64,000 nt of DNA. Source: Cladopsammia gracilis. Its lineage: Eukaryota > Cnidaria > Anthozoa > Scleractinia > Dendrophylliidae. Below the pieces are notes generated by a model, which saw only the letters and a program-made list of their open reading frames with translations, made no database searches and was not told the DNA's origin. Positions 1 to 10,669 of this stretch are shown one piece after another. Both the position numbers and the translations under genes were made by a program. Numbering within the stretch: position 1 is the stretch's first letter; every line of letters starts with the position of its first letter. The stretch lies in assembly GCA_022457155.1 (NCBI GenBank), contig JAJGOT010000311.1, forward strand, positions 654,501 to 718,500. The letters are read 5' to 3'.

Positions 1-11
1 TATTTTTCAGA

Positions 12-12
12 C
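12..12. other. no separate feature (placeholder position, disregard)
   Basis: This single base carries no annotation. Confidence 0.
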
Positions 13-477
13 TCGCAACTTCCAAAAACCACTCGCATTTTGCGAGTTTGCGAGTGTTAAAAAAAAGGGAAACGCTGGAGCACCCCCAATAGCGCCTGGT
101 ACAGGCTAGCGTTTTCTCTCGCGGCTCGCTTTCATGAGAAGTCGCGAGAGAACGAAAGTATAAGAGAAAAGCCTCTGGCTCACGGGTTTGAACAAGCGAT
201 GTTTTGGAATAAAAGGTCTCCAGTAGGTATGAATACGGAGACTGAGACCGGGGATGTGTGCATATTTGCTGTGCTATTAACACGGTACAACATTTGCTTC
301 CAACTGTCGCGTACTCTGTAAGCTCTACACGCTGCAAAATCGTAACATCGTTCACTGTTACGATTGTCATGAGATTTTCAGCTCGGAGAACACAAACTCC
401 TTCCCCCCCCCCCCTCCGGTGACGGTGACAAGTGCTCCTGATACATTTTATGGTTTAAGGCAGGACTCCACCTTGTT

Positions 478-700
478 TTTCTCAAAGGATTTGTAAAATT
501 TATAGAAATAAGAAATATTGAAGATTTAGTGAAGTTTTAAAATTAGAATTTGTAGTTAATAATTAATAGACGGACACCCAGTTAGTGTGGGTATCAACTG
601 TCTGTCGGTGTTCCAAAAATCATTTTCTTTCTTCTATCCCTTCTTTAAACCTGTTAAATTTCATTAAAATTCAGGTAAAACCCCGCCTTAAAACCTCTTA
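478..700 (+). repeat. dispersed repeat, inverted copy at 49.8-50.0 kb
   Basis: The run containing AAATATTGAAGATTTAGTGA, the AATAATTAATAGACGGACAC block and the TTTCATTAAAATTCAGGTA block is found reverse-complemented at 49,788-49,990, in the same order but with small indels. Family unknown. Confidence 0.6.
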
Positions 701-1034
701 AAATTTCATTCAAGTTAGGTTGAGTCAGAAGCCCATCACCGGGCTCCTGGTTGAGTTCCACCTTAAACTGTATGCGGTTGTGATACCCCTTGGAGGAGTA
801 TGCAGTTTTACTTTGTAGCTTTCGCGGCGGCATGTTAGGGTTAAGACCCCCACCCCCCTCCACGCGCATACCTCATTTGTACGGGAATGTTCTACTTTTG
901 GAGAACCGGGGGCAATTTAATTGGGCCAGGAGAAAGATAAAACAGAAGAAATTGGTGCGTGCGAGAGCAGTTTTCTGAGCGGACCTATCATCCCGATTAT
1001 CTGCCCATAGGATGGGATTGCCCGAAATCTAGCT

Positions 1035-1140
1035 TGGTTGTGCACGGTCAAGGCCGAAAAACGCAAACTAAAACACCGAACAAAGAAATCTGTCAGGTTT
1101 CATAACCATTGCGCGTTATTAACTATGAGCAGTTGTATCG
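1035..1140 (+). repeat. fragment of a repeat also inside the 40.7/58.3-kb duplication
   Basis: A block beginning TGCACGGTCAAGGCCGAAAA and continuing through CAGGTTTCATAACCATT to TTAACTATGA matches the sequence interrupted by a palindrome at 58,718-59,360 and, in shortened form, at about 41,100-41,140. It is a third, shorter copy of that repeat. Confidence 0.5.
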
Positions 1141-1469
1141 CTTTGCTGTAGGGGAGATGTTTAAAGGCCCATTCACACGAACGATTTTTACACTGATTTC
1201 ATGGCGACGCAATATCGCGCGTGTGAACGGCCGGCGAATTTATTGCGATTTTTGTGAACTGGATCGACCTGCGATTTTTCCAGCGATTTATAAAAACAAT
1301 CAGTTTTGACAGCGGTTTTAAGCAAGACACATCGCGTAGTTGATCACCTTTGTTGCAAATTTCGTTGTAACAATTAGTGTAACAATGTGAAAACTCCGAC
1401 GCTGTAAAAGCCTGTTTATGAATTCAAACAGAAGCCGATAAGCTTCTGATTCAAATAAATTTTTTGTAT

Positions 1470-2720
1470 CCGTATACGGTATCTTGAGTTTACAGCATTC
1501 TTCATAAAACAGTTCAATAAGAAATAACATTCGAATGGGTTAGTATGGAGAATTTCTGTTTACAATTTGGATAAAAACATTTGTTAGGAAAAAACAATTT
1601 TCTGTTAGCAATCATGACCAGCTAATCTGTAGCAACTGTGCACATGTTGGTAAACACGTGACACATTAACTTTATTATTGGAATGGTGATCAGTATCTTA
1701 AATCTCCTCACAATATCAGTGTACGTGCAAGTACATAGATTATGCAAACTGAGAACGTGATCACCTTCAACATGAGTTGTCTGTGGAAACTGAATACAGA
1801 TTCACTGTAGTTATATGGCTATGTGAACTGTATTGACACCAGTAAGAAGAAGGTACATCAACATATTAATTTTGTTTTCGAGATTTTTAAAGGGGCTAAC
1901 TGATCATGAAGGCCTAAGTCCTGGTCTTAATATACGAATTCTCCATCCTGGTCTCTACAGATTGCTTATGGTATTTGCAGAAAATCTGTTGCTTCATCTT
2001 GAATATTCATGTTTCGTAATCAATTTTGTAATTCTCATGACCTGTATCCAAAATATGGTATTGTTACTGCTAGGAAAATCTCACACGACTTTCACCATTG
2101 AGTTGTTATTTTTTGGACAACATCACTTTTCAGCAGCAGTAAACTCCTGTAATCTCAACCATTCAAGCGAATAGAGAGTTGGGTTACCAATTATTTGATA
2201 TCCAGTATATAGAGCAAAAACTACTATAGTAGTATCTAAATGGAACAGGTTAATTTGGGAGATAGCACTCACAAGCTTCAAATGGAATTTATGTGAAACA
2301 ATGAAAATAAACTGAACACCACTGCATATTGTCCTGGAGCATGTCCACAACTGTACTTAATACATCATCCACTTTCAGACCAATTTTCCTTCTGACAAAA
2401 ATTAATGAAGATAGGTTGGGGGTGGGGGGAGGAGAAAGGGCCTGAGGATCGTTTGGTACCCAGTCAAAACCCAAAACTGACCAGTACCAGCTCCCATTTA
2501 TGTTATTTTAGGAAGACAGGGCACAAAGTACAAGTTAAATGGAAGAGACTGGGAACGAAAATGTCTCAACTTTAAATTTTGGGCTATTGCCAACAAGCAA
2601 CCCAACCTTTCCAGTCAAACCAGAAATTCCATCTCTCCCTCCCACATCGCTAAAATTTCAGTTTGCAGTGCATCCTCCCCCGAGCTTCGCGAGGTTCTGC
2701 GAGACACGTATTTCTAGTTC
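1470..2720 (+). repeat. 1.25-kb dispersed repeat, copy A
   Basis: Starts near GTATCTTGAGTTTACAGCAT and ends at GAGACACGTATTTCTAGT. A near-collinear second copy lies at 39,000-40,265 in the same orientation, and a 3'-part copy lies inverted at 51,252-51,900. Sharp shared ends in three unrelated settings suggest a non-autonomous mobile element. I see no terminal inverted repeats or coding capacity. The frames at 1,833-2,174 and 39,383-39,724 are just the same repeat read twice. Confidence 0.65.
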
Positions 2721-3021
2721 CATTGAAAGTGCATGCGGTCTCCTCGGCAAGGACCTTCGTATTGCTTCCCTCGCCGCTTCCTTGCGGTCTGTTCTCTTAA
2801 AATCTTCGCGTTTGTCCAGTAGAGACATTCATACTTTCCCCATTCGGTTATTAGAATCTCTTCTTCAACTTTCCATGTAGATTTTTTGGAAAACAATTTA
2901 CCACAGGCGTAGAGGGAGGGTCGGACACCGTATTGAGACTTATACAACGGAGTAACTGGTTAGCTTACGGACGCCTTTTCAAATCCCCGTGTTACCTCCC
3001 AGTCAAACTCTGTATTTACGC

Positions 3022-3118
3022 ATTCCCATAAGCGGACACTCTCTCGTAAGCGGACGCGGACACTTTTGAAACTGAAAATTAGATTTTTCTTTTTTTACGC
3101 TCTCTCGTAAGCGGACAC
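3022..3118 (+). repeat. TAAGCGGACAC short repeats
   Basis: The motif TAAGCGGACAC (or its GACGCGGACAC variant) occurs several times, twice preceded by CTCTCG. It abuts the left LTR of the gypsy element. Looks like the end of a decayed DNA transposon; not classified. Confidence 0.35.
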
Positions 3119-3267
3119 TGTAACGAGGTTGTGAGACAATGAACTTGAAAACGTGAAGAACACAACTCGTTTAATCGCGGACAACATGAGTTTTAACAGA
3201 ACTGAACGCAGGAGACCATCCGGGAACTTTACCCCGAGCAGGCCCCGGGAGCCTGGGACTAATAACA
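3119..3267 (-). repeat. 3' LTR of gypsy element
   Basis: About 149 bp, matching 7,745-7,881 with shared blocks such as GTGAGACAATGAACTTGAAA and CATCCGGGAACTTTACCCCG. It has an extra stretch of about 12 bp after TCGCGGACAACA that the other LTR lacks. In the element's sense it starts TGTTATTAGTCC. Confidence 0.85.
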
Positions 3268-3459
3268 TCCCATTCGTTACATCTTTTCTATTGTTTTAAC
3301 AAGACATAGAAAACAACAAACAAGCAGAAACGAAAGACGAAATCTAAAAATAGAATCTTGTCATAATAACTGACATAACATGGTAATTGAGTTCCAGAAT
3401 AGAAAACTGTACGAAATGTTCACTGTTCAGTTCTTCTGCATTCAGGGATGGCAAGCTCC

Positions 3460-4710
3460 CTATACAATGAAATCGTTGAAGCAGTTTGGTCTTTTAATTA
3501 TTCTTCTACTTCTGGTAGTAACAGGCACTGACTGGGAGACCGGTCTTGAAATCTCTGCTGTCACTGACGCATCGGGCATCTGCGGCGCCGGAGATTCAAT
3601 AGGCACCAACGGGGGTGTTGGGTTCGGGCTTGCTCCTTCTAATTGCACTGCATCATCTTCTGCGATGGGTTGGTATTTCTCGGGCACCTTGTAAAGATGG
3701 GAGCGGTTGCGGCGATAGACCCTTCCATCTTCCGTGCGGACCTTGTAGGATCGTACCGCCACTTGATACTCCACTTGAGCCTTAAACCATTTAGACCGAC
3801 CTGGCAGAGGTAGGACCCGTACCACATCCTCATTCTTTAACGGGTGTAACACCTTAGATCCTCTGTCATAGTAAACAGCTTGCTTGTGTTTCCTACTTTG
3901 CAATTTCTGTACCACACTAGGAACAACTTTTGGCTGAAGCAGCTGACCAGCCACGGGGAGTAAAGAGCGAGTCCTTCGAGAGAGAAGACGCTGTGCTGGG
4001 GAACTACCCATTCCCTCTGATGGTGTGTTTCTAAAATCCAGTAGAGACAGATGTGGATCATAAGCCGCATCTGCAGCTTTCTTCAAGATAGACTTTGCCG
4101 TCTTCACACTGTTGTCAGCTTTTCCATTGGACTGTGGATATCTAGGTGACGTTTTGATGTGCTCAAACTGAAAATCTTTTGCAAAGTTCTGAAATTCAGT
4201 ACAATCAAACTGCGGTCCATTGTCCGTAGTGAGTTTATCTGGTAGTCCATATCTTGCGAAATGAGACTTCAGCTTACCAATAATCTCTTTGGAGGTCTTG
4301 GAACCCAACACGTCCAGCTCAAAAAAGTTAGAATAGCGATCAGTGGTAACTAGGCAGTCAGTACCGTTGAGCTCAAAGAGGTCAGCCGAGATGCTTTGCC
4401 AGGGTCTTGTTGGTATTTCATGGCATACCAGAGGTTCCTTCTGTTGTGTTGGTTTGTAACTATTGCAGATGCTGCACCTTGGGATGAACTCTGGAATCTG
4501 CTTGTACATTCCTGGCCAGTAGAAAGCTTCCTTAGCCGTCCGCAGACAGCCCTGAATGCCCAGGTGGCTTGCATGTATTTTGTCTATAATATGCTGTCTC
4601 AAACCACGTGGCACCACGATTCTTTCACCCTTGAGCACAACACCATTCTGAACTGACAGTTCCTCCCTGAAGTTAAAATAATCATGCAAAGAGGGGGACA
4701 CAGACGCCAC
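3460..4710 (-). pseudogene. gypsy integrase region, truncated frame
   Basis: A 416-aa open frame. An HHCC zinc-binding region is visible (HASHLGIQGCL, then CSICNSYKPTQQ), followed by the integrase core with its first two catalytic aspartates in ISADLFEL and TTDNGPQF. At the third catalytic position, where the family has Glu after NGKA, this copy has Asp (SNGKADNSVK), a change expected to impair strand transfer. The C-terminal part resembles the SH3-like DNA-binding tail of gypsy integrases. The frame does not join the upstream RNase H frame: they overlap at 4,682-4,710 in different phases, which implies an indel. Part of one polyprotein in an intact element; no independent start is claimed. 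Confidence 0.88.
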
Positions 4711-5254
4711 ACTCTGGCCAGCCCTGCTTAATGACGGCGGTTAACAACTCAAGTTCTGCATCAGCTTCAGTAGCATCCTTTATTTCTGACAAAGTTACTT
4801 GACGAATTGGCACAAACTCTGCCATATTCACATACTCGGCCTCCACTTCGGTTGGTGACCTTGCGTCATTAACACTCCACACATCTTCTTTGATTTCTTC
4901 CTGCTGATTGGTTGAAGGCAGGTAAGCTCTGCTAAGTGGGTCTGCAATATGCATCTCGGTGCCCTTACGGTAAGCTACTTCTAAGTCAAACTTCTGTAAC
5001 CGCAACAGCATTCTTTGCAGTCTCTTCGGTGCACTCAGCAGGCTCTTCTTCATAATGGCTTCCAGGGGTTTGTGGTCAGTTTGGATAAAGACCTTTCTTC
5101 CGTAGACATAGCTCTCAAACCTCTCAACGCCGAAGACAATTGACAACAGTTCTTTCTCGATTTGGGCGTAGTTTACCTCACTGGCAGTGAGGGCTCTAGA
5201 AGCATAAGCCACTGGATGGCCATCTTGAAGTAAGCATGCTCCAAGACGCATCAC
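4682..5254 (-). pseudogene. gypsy RNase H region
   Basis: A 190-aa open frame with the RNase H signatures of Ty3/gypsy pol: LGACLLQDGHPVAYASRAL, the catalytic-Glu helix around QIEKELLSIVF, TDHKPLEAI, and the downstream linker ending in ADPLSRAYLP. It overlaps the reverse transcriptase frame at 5,196-5,254 in another phase, so a frameshift separates the QCDAS strand from the rest of RNase H. A second frameshift separates it from integrase. Confidence 0.88.
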
Positions 5255-7448
5255 ATTGAAGCACAGTCTTCTTGTGCGAATTAAAGAATATGAGCACTGG
5301 AGCTTGGGTTAAAACGTGCTTTACTTTCTCTAGGCACCTTCCATGGACTTCCTGCTCCCAGACAAATTCATTTTCCTTCTTGATTAGTTCTCTAAACGGC
5401 TTGACTAAGTCGGCTAGGCCAGGGGCAAACTTCTGCAGATAATTTACCATGCCAAGTATTCTCTGGACACCTTGCTTGTCTGTGGGGGTTGGCATGTCGC
5501 TAATGGCCCTCAGCTTACTTGGATCAGTGCCAAGACCCTCTGAAGATACTACGTGGCCCATGTAGGTAACTTCCTTCTGTCTGAACTGCATTTTATCCGC
5601 ATTCAACTTGATCCCTTTTTGCTGGCAGCGGGTGAGCACCTCTCTTAAATTGCGGTCATGGTCTTCAAGAGCTTCTTCATCTGTGTCCCCCAATCCAAAG
5701 ACAAGGATGTCATCTGCTATGACTTTCTGCCCTGGTAACCCTTCAAGCGCCACATCAATTCGCCTCTGAAATTCTCCTGGAGCAGGAGATAATCCAAATG
5801 GCATTCGCAGCCAGCGATATCTTCCCCAAGGTGTTCCAAACGTGGTTGCAAGACTGCTTTGCTCGTCTAACTGGATATGCCAGAAACCATTTTTGGCATC
5901 TAATAATGTGAACACGCGAGCCTTTGATAGCAGGGGAAGGACATCGTCTATTGTGGGCAGGGGATAATGGTTTCTGTGAAGAACTTGATTCAGTGGCTTT
6001 GGGTCAATACAAAGTCTAACTTTGCCATTCTTCTTTGTCGTCACTACAATTGCCGAGATCCACTCAGTGGGCGTATCAACCTTCTGAATCGCTCCAATGT
6101 TTGACAGCCGGTCCAATTCCTTTTTAAGCGGCTCTTTCAGGGCAACTGGTACTCGCCTAGTCGGCAGCTGAACTGGCTTTACATTCTTGTCAATCTCCAG
6201 ATGTAACTGTCCGTCCATTTTTCCTTCTCCTAAGAACACATCTTTGTACTGTAAAAGGAAATTTTCCTTTCTAGAAACTCCACTCTCAACAGCATTGCAG
6301 TCCATGGCAAGTATGTTCTGTTTGTTGATGGTCAGCAGTTGTAGGTGCTCACTCGCTCTCAGGCCAAGAATCGACTTGCACACACCAGAAACAATAAGGA
6401 ACTCGATGCTGTACTTTTTCTTGTTCTTTGGGTTCACTACCTTGAAATGTTTCTTGCCCAAGGATTTAACTTCTGACTGGTTGTACATAACCAGAGTCAC
6501 TGATGTGTTTTGCAGGTCATCCAGTCCATTCTCTCCATATAGGGCTTTCACTGTTTTATCAGCCATGATGTTCACAGTTGATCCACTATCCAGCTGGAAC
6601 TTCTCTTCCTTTCCATTGACAAGTAGGGTGGCAAAGACTTGGTTAGGGTTACCAGCTGAGGCAACAGCATTGAGCTGTTCTTCTACTTCAATCACTGCCA
6701 CGTACTCTTCATCTTCAGGTTCACACTCCATAGATAAGAACTTTTTGTTTGATTCTTGGCAGCAAGCAGCAAAATGGTTAGGCTTACCACAGTTCTTGCA
6801 CCAGTTTCCCCACGCAGGACAGTTCTTTTTAGCAAAGGGGTGCTGTTTGGCACAAAACTTGCAGACCATTCGTTGACCTGTTGACTCGTTGGGAGGCTTT
6901 AATTTGGTTGGTGGACTGGTCTTGCTTTTCCAAACAGGCGTCTTTTTCTCCTCTTTCACATAGCGGACATCTTCCTGATTCATGGCCTTAAGCTGTCGTG
7001 CTGAGGTCTCGGAAGATCTGCAGATATCTATACATTGACTTAAGGTAAGTTTACTTGTCTGTAAGAGTTTCTTGCGAGCTGAATTATCACTAATTCCAAC
7101 CACCATTCGATCACCGATAAGTGAGTCTGTCAGTGACCCATAATTACAAGTCTTGGCTAGTTTTCTCAGTGCTGTGACATAGGCATCAACGGATTCATTT
7201 GTCTCCTGGTCCCTGCGGTTGAAAACATACCTCTCATAAGTCTCATTGCATTCCCCAATGCAATATTTCTCCATTTTTGCGAGGATAATCTCTGGATCCT
7301 TTCTTTGGTCTTCAGTGTCGAATGCCATTGCATCGATAACATCCAATGCATCCGGGCCTATGCAGGTGAGCAAAGTCGCAGTTCTCCGTTCCTTGTTCCT
7401 GTTCGGATTTACCGAGTCTTTGAGTTGAGCAGCAATCTCATAGTTCGA
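5196..7448 (-). pseudogene. gypsy gag C-terminus, protease and reverse transcriptase
   Basis: Open from just after an in-frame TAG at 7,449-7,451 down to 5,196. In order: gag capsid-like region; two cysteine clusters, the second a CCHC zinc knuckle (CKNCGKPNHFAACC); an aspartic protease with DSG in place of the usual DTG (FQLDSGSTVNIM); then reverse transcriptase with LDAKNGFWHIQLDE, the MPFGLSPAPGEFQRRI block and IADDILVFG as the YxDD-equivalent motif. DSG and ADD variants are tolerated in known elements, so these alone do not show inactivity. The end reads out of frame after QCDAS. The upstream gag N-terminus is a separate entry. Confidence 0.9.
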
Positions 7449-7613
7449 CTACGCTCGGCTGAAGCGTTGCCACTTAACCGCGAGATTTCCACCGTTTAAG
7501 TCTAGCTTTTTCCGCAGCGGTATATTAACAGGCACAGTGATCACGGTGGGCTGAGTACTCGGCAGATTCTGAGCAGGAGTAGTGCTTTCTCCTTCACTTG
7601 GAGTTGTCGGCAT
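7449..7613 (-). pseudogene. gypsy gag N-terminus ended by nonsense codon
   Basis: Begins at the ATG at 7,611-7,613 (MPTTPSEGES), the first Met after the 5' LTR with gag-like low-complexity sequence following. It reads to KWQRFSRA and then meets TAG at 7,449-7,451. The same frame continues without further interruption into the gag/RT open frame, so this is a point nonsense mutation rather than a frameshift. The longer open frame reaching 7,994 runs through the LTR and is not gene-like there. Confidence 0.7.
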
Positions 7614-7726
7614 ATCGAGTTCGCCACGAGGACAGCACAGAACGATACTCAACAAAATCACAAAAATGGCTCCACAAAACCCACCAATTCCACTCCTGTC
7701 ACGACTAGGATCGGTAAGATTCAGTA

Positions 7727-7744
7727 CAGTTTCTTCTGACACCT
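7727..7744 (-). other. putative primer-binding site
   Basis: Immediately inside the 5' LTR the element reads AGGTGTCAGAAGAAACTG. The GGTGTCAGAAG core sits where a tRNA primer-binding site is expected and resembles those of other metazoan gypsy elements. The tRNA is not identified. Confidence 0.4.
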
Positions 7745-7881
7745 TGTAACGACGTTGTGAGACAATGAACTTGAAAGAACGTGAAGAACACAACTCGTTT
7801 AATCGCTGACAACAACTGAACGCGGGAGACCATCCGGGAACTTTACCCCGAGCAGGCCCCGGGAGCCTGGGACTAATCACA
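7745..7881 (-). repeat. 5' LTR of gypsy element
   Basis: About 137 bp, matching 3,119-3,267. In the element's sense it starts TGTGATTAGTCC and ends CGTTACA. No clear promoter motif is visible. Confidence 0.85.
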
Positions 7882-8150
7882 CCCGAATTCCCAATCCTGT
7901 TTAGATGGCAGTTCTGTTGTCCTGCTCCTGTGCATAGGATTTGAGAAATGAATAGCATGTTATAATTACGTTTTGGAGGAAACGGTTCTTGCATTTTGGG
8001 TTTAGCTGACTGTAAATTTTGACATAGTCAGTCTTGAACGCAAAAACACAACACCAGTTCAGATGTTCTGCTCCCGAGCATAAATTTGGAATGGCATGCT
8101 TGACCTCATTCGATCACTCACCGGTTTTCATTCAAATGGTTGATTGTGGA
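7882..8150 (+). repeat. dispersed repeat related to 54.2 and 56.3 kb
   Basis: From ACCCGAATTC through GTTGTCCTGCTCCTGTGCAT to CTCACCGGTTTTCATTCAAA this matches 54,206-54,480 closely and 56,285-56,500 more loosely. The gypsy element inserted at its left edge. Confidence 0.65.
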
Positions 8151-8164
8151 AAGACATTTGTAAG

Positions 8165-8315
8165 AGGGTGGCAAAGGGGTTTTACGTGACGCGTGATTGC
8201 CCCAAAATTAGCCGCGTGATGCGTGATTGTGCCCAAATTACCGCGTGATGCGTGAGCAGATAGCGCAACGTGATGCGTGATTCGCTATTCTAGAAGCGCC
8301 TGACGCGTGATTTAC
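8165..8315 (+). repeat. GCGTGAT short interspersed repeats
   Basis: The motif GCGTGAT (often CGTGATGCGTGATT) occurs about nine times in 150 bp with irregular spacing. A related cluster (GCATGCTCAGCGT repeated) follows at 8,583-8,635. No function assigned. Confidence 0.5.
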
Positions 8316-9840
8316 CTTTTATGAAACGTGAATGCTTTCGATAGTCTGTTCACAGACTTTTCCTTTTGAGCCGAGCGCGCGAGTGCGAGCGCGGAGTGCA
8401 GGGGCTCGTTCTCGCGCTCGTGGGGCGTCCCACTAGCAGAATTCAGGAAAAATCCCAGTGTTTTTCATACCTGCTCTTTTCCATTCACATCCGCATATCA
8501 CGTGATATTCTCCTGCCACTTCACATTCCTGTCACCTGCAGGTAGTCTGACATCCCGCCATGTTGTTTTTAACATGCAAATCCGCATGCTCAGCGTGTTT
8601 TCGCATGCTCAGCGTTTTTTCATGCTCAGTGTGATGTGGCACGCGTGATGCGGGTGACAAGTTGGTTCCAAGGTATGGAACTTGATATTGTGAACGGGTC
8701 GTGCAATCTAGCCCTATTTACGACTGCATTTTTGTAGTCGTTCTTAGTTTGCTACAAGCTACACCGCGCTAACGAGCCCCAACAGAGCGAAACAACTGTC
8801 GCGGTTGCTACTCTGCTTTATCGGTTTCTGTCGTATTGGTGTCTCGCAAAGTCCACTTTTTTACGTAGTCAGATCAGCCTCGCAGTTTGTCGGTTATGTT
8901 TGTTAATTGTTTTGCTATGGCTGATTAGGTCTTTTGTAGATCCTACGCATCATTTACAGCATTATCGTTTGCAGATTTGAGTTCTACGTTCAGCATTTTA
9001 GGCTTGATTGCACCGCTGTACACAAATATCGTTGACCGCAAGACAAGGGAAAAATAAAATATTCCGATGTTCCTATCGTACAATTGGCATAAAACAGACA
9101 CTTAATAGTTTTCTGATGTTTGACAAACTAAGGGAATTAGTTAGACTAGTTAAGACCAGTTAAGCATTGACTGGACATGCTTAAAGACAACTGTCCCATT
9201 CCCATTTCCACGTTTTTTTTCCCATTTCCAGTGAGCAAATCCCAGTCCCAGTGACTCAAATCCCATTTCCCAGGGCAAAAACAGGCCAATCCCAGTTCCA
9301 TTTTACCCCTTCAGGACCCTCATTGCTAAACGAAAGGAACGACCAATCATATCATACAAGAAAGGACCGCGTTCGTTAAAAGATATACTCGCGAGAGCAA
9401 AACTATAAAAACGGCTAAAACACGAACGTGGGCCGTCGCGACTAGGCCTGTCACACCCATTTTACACATAACATAACCTACTTGTAGGAATGACCTGTCA
9501 GCGGGGTAATTATTCCAACCAGCAAGTCTAATATGAAAATTTAGATTCATGAATTAACATGCATTTTTTGTGTCTACCGTCCATGCATGTAGCAGAGAGT
9601 TTTGAAAACCTAAAGTAGTAACAATAAAAGTTATTAGTCGTCACACCATTTCAACAAGTTAATAGATTTCTTCGACTGTCGGAGGTTCTCGTCATTTTGG
9701 CGTGATTTTTATCGCTTGACTTCTCAAGTGCGTACCGATTTTTTTCTCGCGAAGCGAGGGCCGAAGGCCCGAGCGTAGCGAGGTTAATAAATTTGTCGTC
9801 CCTCGGGTGCTGAGCTGCGTGAATTCGAGCAATATATTTA
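8316..9840. other. non-coding, low-complexity and repeat-derived
   Basis: No supported gene. There is a GC-rich imperfect palindrome around 8,370-8,430 (GAGCGCGCGAGTGCGAGCGC region), a run of CCCATTTCC/CCCAGT repeats at about 9,195-9,305, and a block at about 9,570-9,720 that also occurs at about 54,640-54,850. Confidence 0.5.
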
Positions 9841-9952
9841 ACTATTATAGCGCGAAAGCGCGCGTGATATCGCCTAATTCTTAGCCGACGAGGCCGTAGG
9901 CCGAGTCGGCTAAAATTAAGCGATATCACGCAAGCTTGGGCGCAATAATAGT
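9841..9952. repeat. short palindromic element
   Basis: Outer arms ACTATTATAGCGC and GCGCAATAATAGT, inner arms GCGTGATATCGC/GCGATATCACGC, and a central GC-rich palindrome (GCCGACGAGGCCGTAGGC). About 112 bp, able to fold into a long hairpin; typical of a small foldback MITE. Confidence 0.6.
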
Positions 9953-10273
9953 TTTATAATTCAACACATTGATAACAAAGCACAATTTGAAGAAAAAATA
10001 TCGAGGCCGGTCCGTCATTTTTGCATTCTCTTATCAAAATGCGAACTTTATCGCCATCGTTGGATATACGTCATGTAGACATAGCGTATATCGATAACTT
10101 TTTGACCATATTTGGGCAGTGTATCAATGTGTTGAATTATAAATATACATATATATATAATAAAACGTTTAAATGCAGAGGACCACTCAACACTACGATA
10201 AATAGTGGTAACTTACTTTCCGGATCTCCTTTATAAAGGGATGCGAGTACTAGACGTCACCCAAGGTGTAGAT

Positions 10274-10477
10274 AAACGTTTGAAATGCAAGGCTAGTACA
10301 ACGGAAATTAATGGCAGGTTTAATGGCCAATATTTCGACTAGTAGAACTAGTCTTCTACAGGGCCAGCTGTAGAAGACTGTAGCTGGCCCTGTAGAAGAC
10401 TAGTTCTACTAGTCGAAATATTGGCCATTAAACCTGCCATTAATTTCCGTTGTACTAGCCTTGCATTTCAAACGTTT
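10274..10477. repeat. perfect 96-bp inverted repeat with 12-nt loop
   Basis: Arms 10,274-10,369 and 10,382-10,477 are exact reverse complements over all 96 bases by my reading, separated by GTAGAAGACTGT. Less perfect A/T-rich inverted flanks (about 10,141-10,170 and 10,470-10,497) suggest the palindrome sits inside a slightly larger foldback element. It lies only about 100 bp outside the left terminal repeat of the KDZ element. Confidence 0.9.
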
Positions 10478-10578
10478 ATATATAATATATATATACTTGA
10501 TGGTGTCCGGCAGTTGCCTGGCAACAAAAATCGCGACCGCTGACAATGGCGTATTTATGTTTATTCATGGCGGCAGTG

Positions 10579-10669
10579 CACCCGATTCACTCGAATAGTA
10601 CTGGGTATCACCCGTAGAAATGATACCTAAATTACCGGGCATCACCCGCTGTAGTACGTACTATAGTAC
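10579..10669 (+). repeat. left terminal inverted repeat of KDZ element
   Basis: The inner part is strongest: AAATTACCGGGCATCACCCG followed by TGTAGTACGTACTATAGTAC. It pairs with the reverse complement of 38,156-38,198 with only about three differences in 42 bases. Similarity weakens outward (GGGT, then CACCCG..TTC..CGA), so the true edge could be 10,579 or 10,603. Confidence 0.65.

Larger units (their letters stand above)
1..1030. other. non-coding stretch with dispersed repeats
   Basis: No coding region is supported here. The segment at about 478-700 recurs in inverted orientation at about 49,788-49,990, so at least part of this stretch is a dispersed repeat. There is a C-run near 405-415. 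The open frames at 654-869 and 790-978 have no recognisable domain and overlap each other on opposite strands. Confidence 0.5.
3119..7881 (-). mobile_element. decayed Ty3/gypsy LTR retrotransposon
   Basis: A 4.76-kb element read on the minus strand. It has direct terminal repeats of 149 and 137 bp that both begin TGT and end ACA in the element's sense. The internal order is gag, zinc knuckle, protease, reverse transcriptase, RNase H, integrase, which is the Ty3/gypsy order. The two LTRs differ by substitutions and an indel of about 12 bp, and the polyprotein has one in-frame stop and two frameshifts. It is therefore an old, non-autonomous copy. Flanking bases do not give a clean target duplication (acac is a weak candidate). 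The right flank belongs to a repeat family that also occurs at 54.2 kb without the retrotransposon. Confidence 0.9.

Noticed and set aside
12..12. Single-base entry listed among the features
   Set aside because: It carries no information and has zero confidence; it should be ignored.
2539..2880. 113-aa plus-strand frame
   Set aside because: Most of it is the 3' part of a dispersed repeat that is not open in the other copies.
6187..6876. 229-aa plus-strand frame
   Set aside because: Antisense shadow of the gypsy reverse transcriptase and gag region.
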